A stretch of DNA of 64,000 nt from contig CAZCJL010000012.1 of assembly GCA_964498785.1 (NCBI GenBank), forward strand, positions 1 to 64,000, read 5' to 3'. This DNA is from Mariaggregatimicrobium sp964498785 (lineage in GTDB: Bacteria > Zhuqueibacterota > Zhuqueibacteria > Thermofontimicrobiales > Thiofontviventaceae). This document shows positions 8,422 through 17,054 of the stretch, piece after piece; position 1 is the first letter of the stretch, and every line of letters starts with the position of its first letter. Below the pieces are notes generated by a model. The model saw only the letters and a list, made by a program, of their open reading frames with translations, was not told where the DNA came from and searched no databases. A program made the translations under genes and the position numbers.

Positions 8422-8754
8422 ATGTCCAATAGGAAAAAAGTAATTGTTTTGGAGAGAATTGGACAAAATAAGGATATAGTAAAAATCAGGTTTACAGAAG
8501 AAGTGAAAAGTCAAAAGAGCATCGTGTATATTGTTGCTGCGATTAATAAATGTTTTCAGAGCGGTTATTCCCGCCTGATTATTGATATGGGCCGCATTGA
8601 TATGCCTCACAATACATTTATCGCAACATTAATTGAAGCAACTTCTAAGGTTCGCAGAAAAGCGGGAGATATTAAAATCATTAACCTCTCGGAACAGGCA
8701 AAAAATGTAATGTCTGGTTTCAACGCGTTATCGTATTTAACTGTTGAAAGCTAA
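8422..8754 (+). CDS. STAS-domain protein (anti-sigma-factor-antagonist-like)
   Basis: The 110-residue single-domain protein has the beta-alpha pattern of STAS/SpoIIAA proteins (IVKIRF, then LIIDMGRIDMP, then IKIINLSEQAKNVMSGF). These act as phosphorylation switches that bind anti-sigma factors, or in stressosome-type signalling. The usual phosphorylated D-S-S-G stretch is replaced by MPHNTFIATL, so classical Ser phosphorylation is doubtful. AAGGAGGCTTTCAAC precedes the ATG. It sits 31 bp before queD on the same strand. No anti-sigma kinase or sigma factor is adjacent. Confidence 0.75.
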   Translation: MSNRKKVIVLERIGQNKDIVKIRFTEEVKSQKSIVYIVAAINKCFQSGYSRLIIDMGRIDMPHNTFIATLIEATSKVRRKAGDIKIINLSEQAKNVMSGFNALSYLTVES

Positions 8755-8785
8755 TTTAAACCTGATAAGATGAATTTGTAAAAAA

Positions 8786-9154
8786 ATGTTTAAGATTTCC
8801 GTAAAAACTGATTTATCAGCAGCTCATCAATTAATTGGCTACCAGGGAAGTTGTCGCCGAATTCACGGTCATAATTGGACGATTAAGGTGCAGGTTGGTA
8901 CTCACGAATTGAATGATGTTGGAATCGGATATGATTTTCGTGAAATGAAAAAAGTGATAAATAGTATCGTTAACAACTATGATCATCAGTTTTTAAACGA
9001 AATTCCTCCGTTTGACACAATCAATCCAACGTCTGAAAATCTATCGAAGATTATTTTTGATAAAATAAAAAAGAAAGTGCCGGCTCATATTCATGTCATT
9101 TCTGTGGAAGTGATGGAATCAGATCGATGCTCTGTTATATATACTGAGGACTAA
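8786..9154 (+). CDS. queD: 6-carboxy-tetrahydropterin synthase QueD
   Basis: QueD converts 7,8-dihydroneopterin triphosphate to 6-carboxy-5,6,7,8-tetrahydropterin, an early step of queuosine synthesis. The 122-residue protein has the three zinc ligands His14, His27 and His29 (SAAHQL, RIHGHN) and catalytic Cys23. It also keeps the Asp-His pair NYDHQF and the Glu of the pterin anchor near the C-terminus (VEVMES). Length is typical. It is the first of three adjacent que genes; its stop abuts the queE start. No ribosome site is obvious and no preQ1 riboswitch fits in the 31-bp gap before it. Confidence 0.93.
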   Translation: MFKISVKTDLSAAHQLIGYQGSCRRIHGHNWTIKVQVGTHELNDVGIGYDFREMKKVINSIVNNYDHQFLNEIPPFDTINPTSENLSKIIFDKIKKKVPAHIHVISVEVMESDRCSVIYTED

Positions 9155-9778
9155 GTGCTAAAAGTTAACGAAATATTTCATAGTATTCAGGGAGAATCGA
9201 GTTTTGCAGGAATGCCGTGTGTTTTTATCCGATTGGCAGGATGTAATTTGCGATGTGTTTACTGTGATACAAAGGATGCTTACGAAAATGGCTCCTTCAT
9301 GGAAATTGCAGAAATTTTGCAGCGTATCCGCCAGTTTGATTGTCCATTAATACAGCTAACCGGCGGCGAACCATTACTTCAAAACCAAACCCCTGAACTT
9401 GCGAATGCGCTTTTACAACAAGGATTTCGTGTGCTTCTGGAAACAAATGGCAGCATGGATATTAATCTGGTTTCAACATCTGTAATAAGAGTTATGGACA
9501 TTAAATGTCCGGATAGTGGTGAATCTGATAAAGTGGATTGGAATAATTTGTCAAAAATTACCAAAACCGATGAAGTAAAGTTTGTCATTTCTTCTTATGA
9601 TGATTTCCGTTGGGCGGCAAACGTGACGCGAAAAAATTCTCTAATTGAAAAGGCAGCAATACTATTTTCTCCGGCATATAATGTTTTAAATAAAAATTTA
9701 CTTGCTCAATGGATTTTATCCGAAAAGTTATATGTTCGATTGCAAATTCAATTACATAAAATTCTATCTGTAAAGTAA
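9155..9778 (+). CDS. queE: 7-carboxy-7-deazaguanine synthase QueE (radical SAM)
   Basis: QueE performs the radical ring contraction of carboxytetrahydropterin to 7-carboxy-7-deazaguanine. The 207-residue protein has the cluster motif C30-x3-C34-x2-C37 (GCNLRCVYCD), the N-terminal HSIQGESSFAG typical of QueE, and the SAM-binding LTGGEPLLQ. Translation begins at GTG directly after the queD stop codon, implying coupling. All cluster and substrate motifs I can check are intact. Confidence 0.93.
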   Translation: MLKVNEIFHSIQGESSFAGMPCVFIRLAGCNLRCVYCDTKDAYENGSFMEIAEILQRIRQFDCPLIQLTGGEPLLQNQTPELANALLQQGFRVLLETNGSMDINLVSTSVIRVMDIKCPDSGESDKVDWNNLSKITKTDEVKFVISSYDDFRWAANVTRKNSLIEKAAILFSPAYNVLNKNLLAQWILSEKLYVRLQIQLHKILSVK

Positions 9779-9787
9779 AGGTAAGGA

Positions 9788-10483
9788 ATGATGAATGAGA
9801 AAGCTGTTATTTTATTAAGTGGTGGTTTGGATTCGACTACTGTTTTAGCAGTTGCAAAACACGAGGGATATGAACCGTATGCACTAAGTTTTCGATACGG
9901 CCAACGACATCAATTTGAGTTGGCGGCGGCAAAAAAAATTGCACGCTATTTCAATGTTACACAACACCTGGTTTTGGACATTGACATGCGGAAAATCGGC
10001 GGCTCGGCATTGACAGACAAAATCGATGTGCCCAAATCACAAAATATAGATTCAATGCAAAAAAATGACATTCCCATTACTTATGTGCCAGCGCGTAATA
10101 CCATTTTTTTGTCGTTTGCTCTGGCATGGGCAGAGGTGATTAACGCCTATCATATCTTCATCGGCGCCAATGCTGTGGATTATTCAGGTTATCCGGATTG
10201 CAGGCCAGAATACATTACAGCATTCGAAAAAATGGCAAATCTCGCGACAAGAGCAGGAGTTGGCGGAAAGCATGTTTTTGTTCACGCACCAATTATCAAT
10301 ATGAATAAAGCGGATATTATTCGAAAAGGAATACAGCTTAGAGTTGATTTTTCGTTAACCCATAGTTGCTACGATCCGTCCAGAGATGGGAAAGCATGTG
10401 GCTCATGCGATAGTTGCCTGCTCAGAAAAAAAGGATTCCGTGAAGCTGGCATTCAGGATCCAACCATGTATCAAAAATTTTAA
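9788..10483 (+). CDS. queC: 7-cyano-7-deazaguanine synthase QueC
   Basis: QueC converts 7-carboxy-7-deazaguanine to preQ0 with ATP and ammonia. The 231-residue protein has the PP-loop SGGLDS (11-16) and the C-terminal zinc site formed by Cys residues in HSCYDP, ACGSCDSC. The start may be either of two adjacent ATG codons (9788 or 9791), with AGGTAAGG upstream. It ends the queD-queE-queC group, which makes preQ0; queF and folE are not in the window. Confidence 0.93.
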   Translation: MMNEKAVILLSGGLDSTTVLAVAKHEGYEPYALSFRYGQRHQFELAAAKKIARYFNVTQHLVLDIDMRKIGGSALTDKIDVPKSQNIDSMQKNDIPITYVPARNTIFLSFALAWAEVINAYHIFIGANAVDYSGYPDCRPEYITAFEKMANLATRAGVGGKHVFVHAPIINMNKADIIRKGIQLRVDFSLTHSCYDPSRDGKACGSCDSCLLRKKGFREAGIQDPTMYQKF

Positions 10484-10507
10484 GTGAAAGCGAGGTCTCT
10501 TTTTCAC
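10484..10507 (+). terminator. Possible weak terminator after queC
   Basis: GTGAAA immediately after the queC stop pairs with TTTCAC at 10502-10507, with a GA/TC inner pair and an internal mismatch. ATTTT follows. The stem is imperfect and AT-rich, so this is a weak call. Confidence 0.35.
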
Positions 10508-10825
10508 ATTTTGGTAATCACTGAAATATATTTTACAGCTCACAAAAAATCTGTTGCATTTTAATTATATTTTTTGTAATATTTTAATATGCGAACCTAA
10601 TTAAATTTTATAGAAATAGTTTTATTCCTAATATTTCTAATGATAATTAAGTAATTATACTTAATAAATTAGAGAAGACACTCAGAAATCGTAATTAACA
10701 CCTCTCAAATCCAAACGGCTGTTCCTTGAAAAATCCTCATTTAAAAGTTATCACTCTTTAAAAAATGGCATCAAATCATTTTTACTTTATAAATTTATTT
10801 ACTAACAAATAAGGAGAGTGAGTTT
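10508..10825. other. AT-rich intergenic region before gdhA
   Basis: This 318-bp region must contain the gdhA promoter. A plausible sigma-70-like pair is TTGCAT (10554-10559) and TAATAT (10577-10582) with 17 bp between them. The base composition makes chance matches likely. I see no reading frame, RNA gene or repeat. Confidence 0.4.
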
Positions 10826-12184
10826 ATGTCTTTTGTCTCAGAAGTGATGGATCAAGTCATTGCCAAAAATCCATCTGAACCAGAGTTTCACCAGGCTGTT
10901 GAGGAAGTGGTATCTTCTTTGGCTTTGGTGATCGAGCGACATCCTGAATTTCGTGCTGTCAAAATAATTGAGCGGATTGTTGAGCCGGAACGTGTTATCA
11001 TGTTCCGCATTCCCTGGGTTGATGACCAGGGCGAAGTCCATGTGAACCGTGGTTTTCGCATTGAGATGAACAGTGCGATCGGGCCGTATAAAGGTGGATT
11101 GAGATTTCATCCCTCTGTAAATCTTGGTATTTTAAAATTCCTGGCTTTTGAACAAGTTTTTAAAAATTCATTAACAACGCTTCCAATGGGCGGTGGTAAA
11201 GGTGGTTCTGATTTTGATCCCAAAGGAAAAAGCGATAATGAAGTCATGCGATTCTGTCAAGCATTTATGACTGAATTGTATCGTCATATCGGACAATTCA
11301 CAGATGTCCCGGCGGGTGATATTGGTGTTGGTGGACGGGAGATCGGATATTTATTTGGTATATACAAAAAGATTGTTAATGAATTTACCGGCGTCTTAAC
11401 TGGTAAAGGACTGAACTGGGGAGGTTCTCTGATTCGGCCGGAAGCAACAGGATATGGCGCGGTTTATTTTGCTTCAGAAATGCTATCCACTCGCGGCGAA
11501 ACGCTGGAAGGGAAAACCTGCCTGGTTTCGGGTTCTGGTAATGTCGCTCAGTTTACCACAGAAAAAGTTATTGACTTAGGCGGAAAAGTAGTTACTCTGT
11601 CTGATTCCAGTGGATATATTTATGATCCTGATGGAATAGATAGTGCGAAACTAAACTATATCATGGACCTGAAAAACATTCGTCGTGGTCGTATTAAAGA
11701 ATACGCCGAAAAATATACATCTGCGGAATATACGCCTTCTGATCCGAGCCTGGATCATAATTTGTTGTGGAATCACAAGGCAGATTGCGCCTTCCCGTCG
11801 GCTACGCAAAATGAAATCAATGGTAAAGATGCACAACATTTGGTTGATAATGGCGTTTATGTTGTTTCCGAAGGTGCAAATATGCCCACGACCCCGGATG
11901 GTGTTGATTTATTTCTTGAAAACAAAATCCTTTATGGTCCCGGAAAAGCAGCAAATGCCGGTGGTGTCGCTGTGTCCGGCCTGGAAATGACTCAAAATAG
12001 CATGCGGTTGTCCTGGTCACGAGAGGAGGTTGATAATAAATTACACCAGATCATGAAAAGTATTCACAACGCATGCGTTGAAGCGTCTGAAACGTATGGT
12101 ACGCCAGGCAATTATGTAAATGGCGCTAACATAGCCGGGTTTTTAAAAGTTGCAAGAGCAATGATGGATCAAGGAATCGTTTAA
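10826..12184 (+). CDS. gdhA: NADP-type glutamate dehydrogenase
   Basis: The enzyme reversibly aminates 2-oxoglutarate to glutamate in the cytoplasm. The 452-residue length is that of the hexameric bacterial NADP-dependent class. The substrate region has KGGLRFHPSVNL, the catalytic-Lys stretch LPMGGGKGGSDFDPKGKSD, and the catalytic-Asp segment VPAGDIGVGGREIGYLFG. The Rossmann domain has the dinucleotide signature SGSGNVAQFT. AAGGAGAGTGAGTTT precedes the ATG. It is a monocistronic gene with a strong terminator after it. Coenzyme preference is inferred from overall resemblance. Confidence 0.95.
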   Translation: MSFVSEVMDQVIAKNPSEPEFHQAVEEVVSSLALVIERHPEFRAVKIIERIVEPERVIMFRIPWVDDQGEVHVNRGFRIEMNSAIGPYKGGLRFHPSVNLGILKFLAFEQVFKNSLTTLPMGGGKGGSDFDPKGKSDNEVMRFCQAFMTELYRHIGQFTDVPAGDIGVGGREIGYLFGIYKKIVNEFTGVLTGKGLNWGGSLIRPEATGYGAVYFASEMLSTRGETLEGKTCLVSGSGNVAQFTTEKVIDLGGKVVTLSDSSGYIYDPDGIDSAKLNYIMDLKNIRRGRIKEYAEKYTSAEYTPSDPSLDHNLLWNHKADCAFPSATQNEINGKDAQHLVDNGVYVVSEGANMPTTPDGVDLFLENKILYGPGKAANAGGVAVSGLEMTQNSMRLSWSREEVDNKLHQIMKSIHNACVEASETYGTPGNYVNGANIAGFLKVARAMMDQGIV

Positions 12185-12209
12185 GATCTGCAATCTATCT
12201 AACTAAACA

Positions 12210-12242
12210 AACGGGCGTTCCGCGGGGGCGCCCGTTATTTTT
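12210..12242 (+). terminator. Rho-independent terminator of gdhA
   Basis: A perfect 8-bp stem, AACGGGCG (12210-12217) with CGCCCGTT (12229-12236), is followed by ATTTTT. It lies 26 bp after the gdhA stop. Confidence 0.9.
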
Positions 12243-12329
12243 ACGAAATAAATGATTTCGGTTGAAAACATACATTTAAAAAAGTATATTTCATAGATAG
12301 ATGAACTAATATTTCCCGGCATATCCACC

Positions 12330-15287
12330 ATGAAATTAAATAATAGTATTGATAAATATGAACCTCGGTTCCATGGGTTCCATGATTTAATGCAGTTTCA
12401 CATCCGTGAAATTTTGATCGTTTCCAGCCTGTATGATTCGTTCATCCTGGAGGAAGACGGACAACTGAGCGAAAATATTTTCAGTGATTATTTTGATTTG
12501 AACCTGTCGTATGCTCCCAGAATTACGCGCGTTTCCACAGGTGAACATGCGCTGGAGATTATTAACAGTCGCCCATTTGATCTTATTATCACGATGATGC
12601 GGCTGAGTGATATGGATGTGCATACGTTCGGAAAACGCGTCAAACTGGCAAATCCGAATATCCCGATTATTTTACTGGCTTATGAATCGGATATCAGTTC
12701 ACATGCATTAAAATCAGGCGATGTGCCTGGTATTGATAAAATATTTGTGTGGACCGGCGACACAAAAATCTTGCTGGCAATTACCAAATTAATGGAAGAT
12801 AAACTCAATGTAAGCCACGATACGCAGTTTGGAAACGTTCGTGTGATAATTGTTATCGAAAATTCACGCCATTACTATTCTCTGTTCCTTCCGCTGATAT
12901 ACACCGAAATCATGAAACAAACCCAGTCGCTTATTGCTGAGGGATTGAATGAAATGCATCGCCAGTTGCGTCGGCGGGCGCGTCCCAAAATTTTATTAGC
13001 TCAAAATTTCGAAGAGGGGATGGAGTATTACGAGAAGTATAAACGAAATATTTTGGGAATTATCTCAGATATTCGATATTCGCGTAAAGGGAAAACTGAC
13101 CCGGAGGCGGGTTTTAAATTTGCAGGCCAGATAAAAAGCGAAAACTCGGAAATGCCCCTGCTGCTGATGTCATCAAATTATAAAAATGCGCGACGTGCTG
13201 ACAGGATGAAAGTGAGTTTTTTAGATAAAAATTCGCCCAGTTTCTTACAAGATTTAAGGCAATTTATTATTGATCATTTGGGATTTGGGGATTTTGTGTT
13301 TCGTAGACCGGATGGCGCAGAAGTGGGACGCGCATCGAGTATGCGGGACATGATCAAGCTGCTTCCGACGATTACAGACGATTCACTTGCTTATCATGCA
13401 AGCCGCAATCATTTTTCCAATTGGCTTATGGCACGAACTGAATTTACATTGGCCGAAAAACTCCGTCCCCGAAAAATTTCAGATTTTGATAGTATTAAAG
13501 ATTTGCGTGAGCATTTAATTGGCTCTATCCAGGATTTGCGAAAATCCAAACAACGCGGGGTTATTACTGAATTTTCACGACTCCAGTACGATCCTGGTAA
13601 TGAATTCATCCGACTTTCCAGTGGTTCCCTGGGGGGAAAAGCCCGCGGAATCGCCTTTATCCGGGCATTACTGGATAAAAGCCAGGTTGCAGAACGGTTC
13701 CCGGACGTGAATATTAAAATTCCGAGTACTGTGGTGCTGGGTACTGATGTCTTTGATCAATTTATGGATGATAATAATTTACGTCATTTGGTGCTTGAAG
13801 AAATAAATGACAATGAAATAACACAGCATTTTTTAAATGCCAGACTTCCGGCTCGTGTCCAATCTGACTTGAAATTTTTTCTGAAACGGGTTCGATATCC
13901 GCTGGCAGTGCGATCATCCAGCCTTTTGGAAGATTCTCAATATCAACCGTTCGCCGGACTTTACGCGACATATATGGTGCCGAACAATTCTAAAGATGTC
14001 CGCACCCGGTTACAACAGCTATGCGACGCGATCAAATTGGTTTTTGCGTCCACTTTTTACAAGGCGCCCAAAGCCTACATTAAAGCTCTTTCCCGAAGTA
14101 TTGAAGAAGAAAAAATGGCTGTCATCATTCAAGAACTTGTCGGACAGCAGTATGGTGATTTATTTTATCCCAGTTTTTCGGGTGTCGCACAGTCGTATAA
14201 TTATTATCCGATCTCTTATCTGAAGCCCGAAGACGGTATCGTGCAGGTGGCGTTGGGACTTGGTAAGATTGTTGTGGATGGCGGCAAGGTGCTTCGATTT
14301 TCGCCGAAACACCCAAATATTTTACCGCAGTTTTCGTCACCAGAAAAAATCTTGCACAATTCTCAGATTAATTTTTTCGCACTTGATTTATCAACGCCAG
14401 AAGTTAAACTTTGTAAAAATGATGAAATAACTCTCATTCAAGGTGATTTGGTGCAGGCGGAGCGCGACGGGACACTAGCGCCAATCGGAGCTGTTTTTTC
14501 ACCGGATGATAATGCTGTATATGATGGTATTTATCATAACGGTCCCAGGGTTGTGACATTTTCGCATATCTTAAAATCGAATATATTTCCTCTTTCTGCG
14601 ATTCTGTCTGACTTGCTGGAAATTGGTCGCCACGGAATCGGATCGCCGGTGCAAATCGAGTTTGCAGTGAATATGTACAATAATATCAATAAAAAACCAG
14701 ATTTTTATTTCCTGCAAATTCGCCCGATGATTAGCGGCAGCGAACAATCACTTGTTGATATCAAAAATATCAATGAAAAATCTCTGTTTTGTCGCACATC
14801 AAGTGCGCTTGGAAACGGTGTAATGTTTGATATTTTTGATATTGTCTATGTGAAACCAGATGCATTTAATGCTGCCAATTCTGTTAAGATTGCTGCTGAA
14901 ATAGGGATAATGAATAACGAGATGATAAAAAATGGGCGAAAATATTTGCTTATCGGTCCGGGCCGGTGGGGATCATCTGATAATTGGCTTGGGATTCCAG
15001 TTTCCTGGGAACAGATTTCAAATGTCAATCTTGTTGTGGAAACAGATATTGAAAAATTTTCAGTGGAACCTTCACAAGGGACGCACTTTTTTCATAATAT
15101 CACCTCTTTTCGTATCGGATATTTTACGATAACGCATAATAAAATTAATGATTTTGTCGACTGGAACTGGCTGGCTAAACAAAAGGCATTTCTCGAAACA
15201 CGTTTTGTCAGGCATTTGTATTTCTCCAGACCGGTAGTCGCCAAAATTAACGGGCGCACCAGGGAAGGTGTGATTATAAAGCCATAA
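12330..15287 (+). CDS. Receiver-like/PPDK ATP-grasp protein heading a signalling operon
   Basis: The 985-residue cytoplasmic protein is not a PEP synthase. Residues 25-160 form a receiver-like domain whose phosphate-accepting Asp position is Met89 (DLIITMMRLSD). Residues 170-315 are a second receiver-like domain that keeps Asp247 (GIISDIRYSR). Residues 430-790 are the pyruvate-phosphate-dikinase N-terminal ATP-grasp domain: SGSLGGKARGIAF, AVRSSSLLEDSQYQPFAGLY and the closing LQIRPM are intact. The swivelling phospho-His domain and the PEP/pyruvate barrel are missing. A conserved-looking tail has LLIGPGRWGSSDNWLG and PSQGTHFFHN. It is followed after 15 bp by a histidine kinase and an NtrC-type regulator, so I infer a signalling role, perhaps as a nucleotide-dependent phosphotransfer or sensor subunit. 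The biochemical function is unknown. Confidence 0.8.
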   Translation: MKLNNSIDKYEPRFHGFHDLMQFHIREILIVSSLYDSFILEEDGQLSENIFSDYFDLNLSYAPRITRVSTGEHALEIINSRPFDLIITMMRLSDMDVHTFGKRVKLANPNIPIILLAYESDISSHALKSGDVPGIDKIFVWTGDTKILLAITKLMEDKLNVSHDTQFGNVRVIIVIENSRHYYSLFLPLIYTEIMKQTQSLIAEGLNEMHRQLRRRARPKILLAQNFEEGMEYYEKYKRNILGIISDIRYSRKGKTDPEAGFKFAGQIKSENSEMPLLLMSSNYKNARRADRMKVSFLDKNSPSFLQDLRQFIIDHLGFGDFVFRRPDGAEVGRASSMRDMIKLLPTITDDSLAYHASRNHFSNWLMARTEFTLAEKLRPRKISDFDSIKDLREHLIGSIQDLRKSKQRGVITEFSRLQYDPGNEFIRLSSGSLGGKARGIAFIRALLDKSQVAERFPDVNIKIPSTVVLGTDVFDQFMDDNNLRHLVLEEINDNEITQHFLNARLPARVQSDLKFFLKRVRYPLAVRSSSLLEDSQYQPFAGLYATYMVPNNSKDVRTRLQQLCDAIKLVFASTFYKAPKAYIKALSRSIEEEKMAVIIQELVGQQYGDLFYPSFSGVAQSYNYYPISYLKPEDGIVQVALGLGKIVVDGGKVLRFSPKHPNILPQFSSPEKILHNSQINFFALDLSTPEVKLCKNDEITLIQGDLVQAERDGTLAPIGAVFSPDDNAVYDGIYHNGPRVVTFSHILKSNIFPLSAILSDLLEIGRHGIGSPVQIEFAVNMYNNINKKPDFYFLQIRPMISGSEQSLVDIKNINEKSLFCRTSSALGNGVMFDIFDIVYVKPDAFNAANSVKIAAEIGIMNNEMIKNGRKYLLIGPGRWGSSDNWLGIPVSWEQISNVNLVVETDIEKFSVEPSQGTHFFHNITSFRIGYFTITHNKINDFVDWNWLAKQKAFLETRFVRHLYFSRPVVAKINGRTREGVIIKP

Positions 15288-15302
15288 GTAAGATTTTCAA
15301 TT

Positions 15303-17054
15303 ATGAAACACTTGATAAATAACGAAAATAAAAATGTTCAGCAAGAACCACACAATTTCAATGCTCTTTCCCATCAGATTCTGCAGGTTGCAAATAGTGA
15401 CGTTCCAAGGCATGATTTTATGGAAAAAATTATTTCAATGTTAGCTGAATTTTCACACTGCGAGACTGTAGAGTTATGGTTAAAGGAAGCGAATCGATCC
15501 CGCTGGTTTGAAATTGCCCGATATACAAATAATCAATTTGATTACGAAATTCACGTACTTGAAAATGTTCATCAGCAATACCAGGTATCTAACGCAAGTG
15601 AAAGACATCTACAATTTTTAAGGGAAATTATTTTATCTCAAAAAAAGTTCACATCTGACAAAAAAGTAATGACTGCTTATGGCAGCTTCTGGCTTGTGAA
15701 TACAAATGAAACAATTTCAATTCATTTTGACGGCGACGATCAGAACATTGATCTCAATTTTTCAGAAGAACAATTTCAGTCACTGGTATTCATACCGCTT
15801 TTGGCAGGAGATTCAGTAATGGGACTTTTTCAATTAATGAGTCATAAACCGGCATTTTTCACGCACAGCGAAATTAATAGTTATGAACAAACAGCGCAGG
15901 TGCTCAGCATTGCGCTCATTAATCAGCGCGCAAAATCCTCGTTGCGGGAACGGGTGAAAGAGTTAACTTGTCTTTATGATCTGGCACGCCTTGCAGAAAA
16001 GCCAGGGGCTACATCAGATGATATTTTACAGGGTATTGCGAATCTTCTCCCGGCCGCGTGGCAATATCCCGAAATAACGTATGGCAGGATTATTCTGGAT
16101 GATCGTCATTTTTCGACCCCTGGATTCCCGGAACAGGGAGCAAAACAGTCCTCCGAAATTATTGTGCACAATGTCAGGCGCGGGCTTGTGGAAGTCGTTT
16201 ATGCAGAAAACAGGCAGAATTTAGATGAGGGCCCTTTTCTGCGTGAAGAGCGTAATTTAATTGATGCAATCGCCAGGGAAGTATCGCATATTATCGAGCG
16301 ACGGGAAGCGCAACAGGCAAAGACCCGGTTAGAAGATCAACTGCGCCATGCGGATCGGTTGGCAACGATTGGCCAACTGGCAGCGGGTGTGGCGCATGAA
16401 TTAAATGAGCCGTTGGGGAATATTTTGGGATTTGCTCAATTAATTCAAAAAAATTCGGATTTATCAGAGCAAACCGTGAAAGATACCGAGAAAATTGTCG
16501 CGGCATCCCTTTATGCCAGAGAAGTCATTCGAAAGCTGATGTTGTTTGCACGACAGACTCCGCCAAGCAAATCCCTTGTCAATGTAAATAAAATTATTCA
16601 GGATGGCCTTTACTTTTTGGAAGCCCGCTGCCAAAAAAATGGAATTCAACTTATTCGAGAATTGGATAACGAGCTACCAGAAATTATTGCCGATTCATCG
16701 CAATTGCATCAGGTTCTGGTGAATCTGGTTGTAAACGCGGTTCAGGCAATGCCAAACGGCGGTCGCTTATTCCTTCGCACCAGGCGCCGTAAAAATATAG
16801 TACTTTTAGAAGTGATGGATGAGGGAATCGGGATGAACCAAAAAATTTTAAAGCAAATATTTGTGCCGTTTTTCACTACAAAGGACGTTGATCAGGGGAC
16901 TGGTCTGGGATTGGCTGTTGTACATGGAATAATTACATCTCACGGAGGGAAAATAGACGTGGCAAGTGAACTCGGGCGTGGTTCAAAATTCAGCGTGGAA
17001 CTGCCTGTTCCCCGACCGTTAAAAACGAAGGAGCACCAGGAAAATGGCTATTGA
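15303..17054 (+). CDS. Cytoplasmic GAF-domain sensor histidine kinase
   Basis: The 583-residue kinase has no signal peptide or membrane helix, so it senses an internal signal. Residues 25-210 form a GAF domain, and 220-335 a second, divergent GAF-like segment ending in a coiled linker. The dimerisation helix carries phospho-acceptor His365 (GVAHELNEPLGN). The ATPase domain has N-box LVNLVVNAVQAMP, G1 DEGIGMN, F-box PFFTTK and G2 GTGLGLAVVHG, all intact. It overlaps the next gene by 11 bp, so it is almost certainly the cognate kinase of that NtrC-family regulator. Confidence 0.92.
   Translation: MKHLINNENKNVQQEPHNFNALSHQILQVANSDVPRHDFMEKIISMLAEFSHCETVELWLKEANRSRWFEIARYTNNQFDYEIHVLENVHQQYQVSNASERHLQFLREIILSQKKFTSDKKVMTAYGSFWLVNTNETISIHFDGDDQNIDLNFSEEQFQSLVFIPLLAGDSVMGLFQLMSHKPAFFTHSEINSYEQTAQVLSIALINQRAKSSLRERVKELTCLYDLARLAEKPGATSDDILQGIANLLPAAWQYPEITYGRIILDDRHFSTPGFPEQGAKQSSEIIVHNVRRGLVEVVYAENRQNLDEGPFLREERNLIDAIAREVSHIIERREAQQAKTRLEDQLRHADRLATIGQLAAGVAHELNEPLGNILGFAQLIQKNSDLSEQTVKDTEKIVAASLYAREVIRKLMLFARQTPPSKSLVNVNKIIQDGLYFLEARCQKNGIQLIRELDNELPEIIADSSQLHQVLVNLVVNAVQAMPNGGRLFLRTRRRKNIVLLEVMDEGIGMNQKILKQIFVPFFTTKDVDQGTGLGLAVVHGIITSHGGKIDVASELGRGSKFSVELPVPRPLKTKEHQENGY

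Noticed and set aside
12330..15287. Annotation as phosphoenolpyruvate synthase or pyruvate phosphate dikinase
   Set aside because: Only the ATP-grasp domain is present. The phospho-His swivelling domain and the PEP/pyruvate-binding barrel are missing, and the N-terminus is receiver-like.
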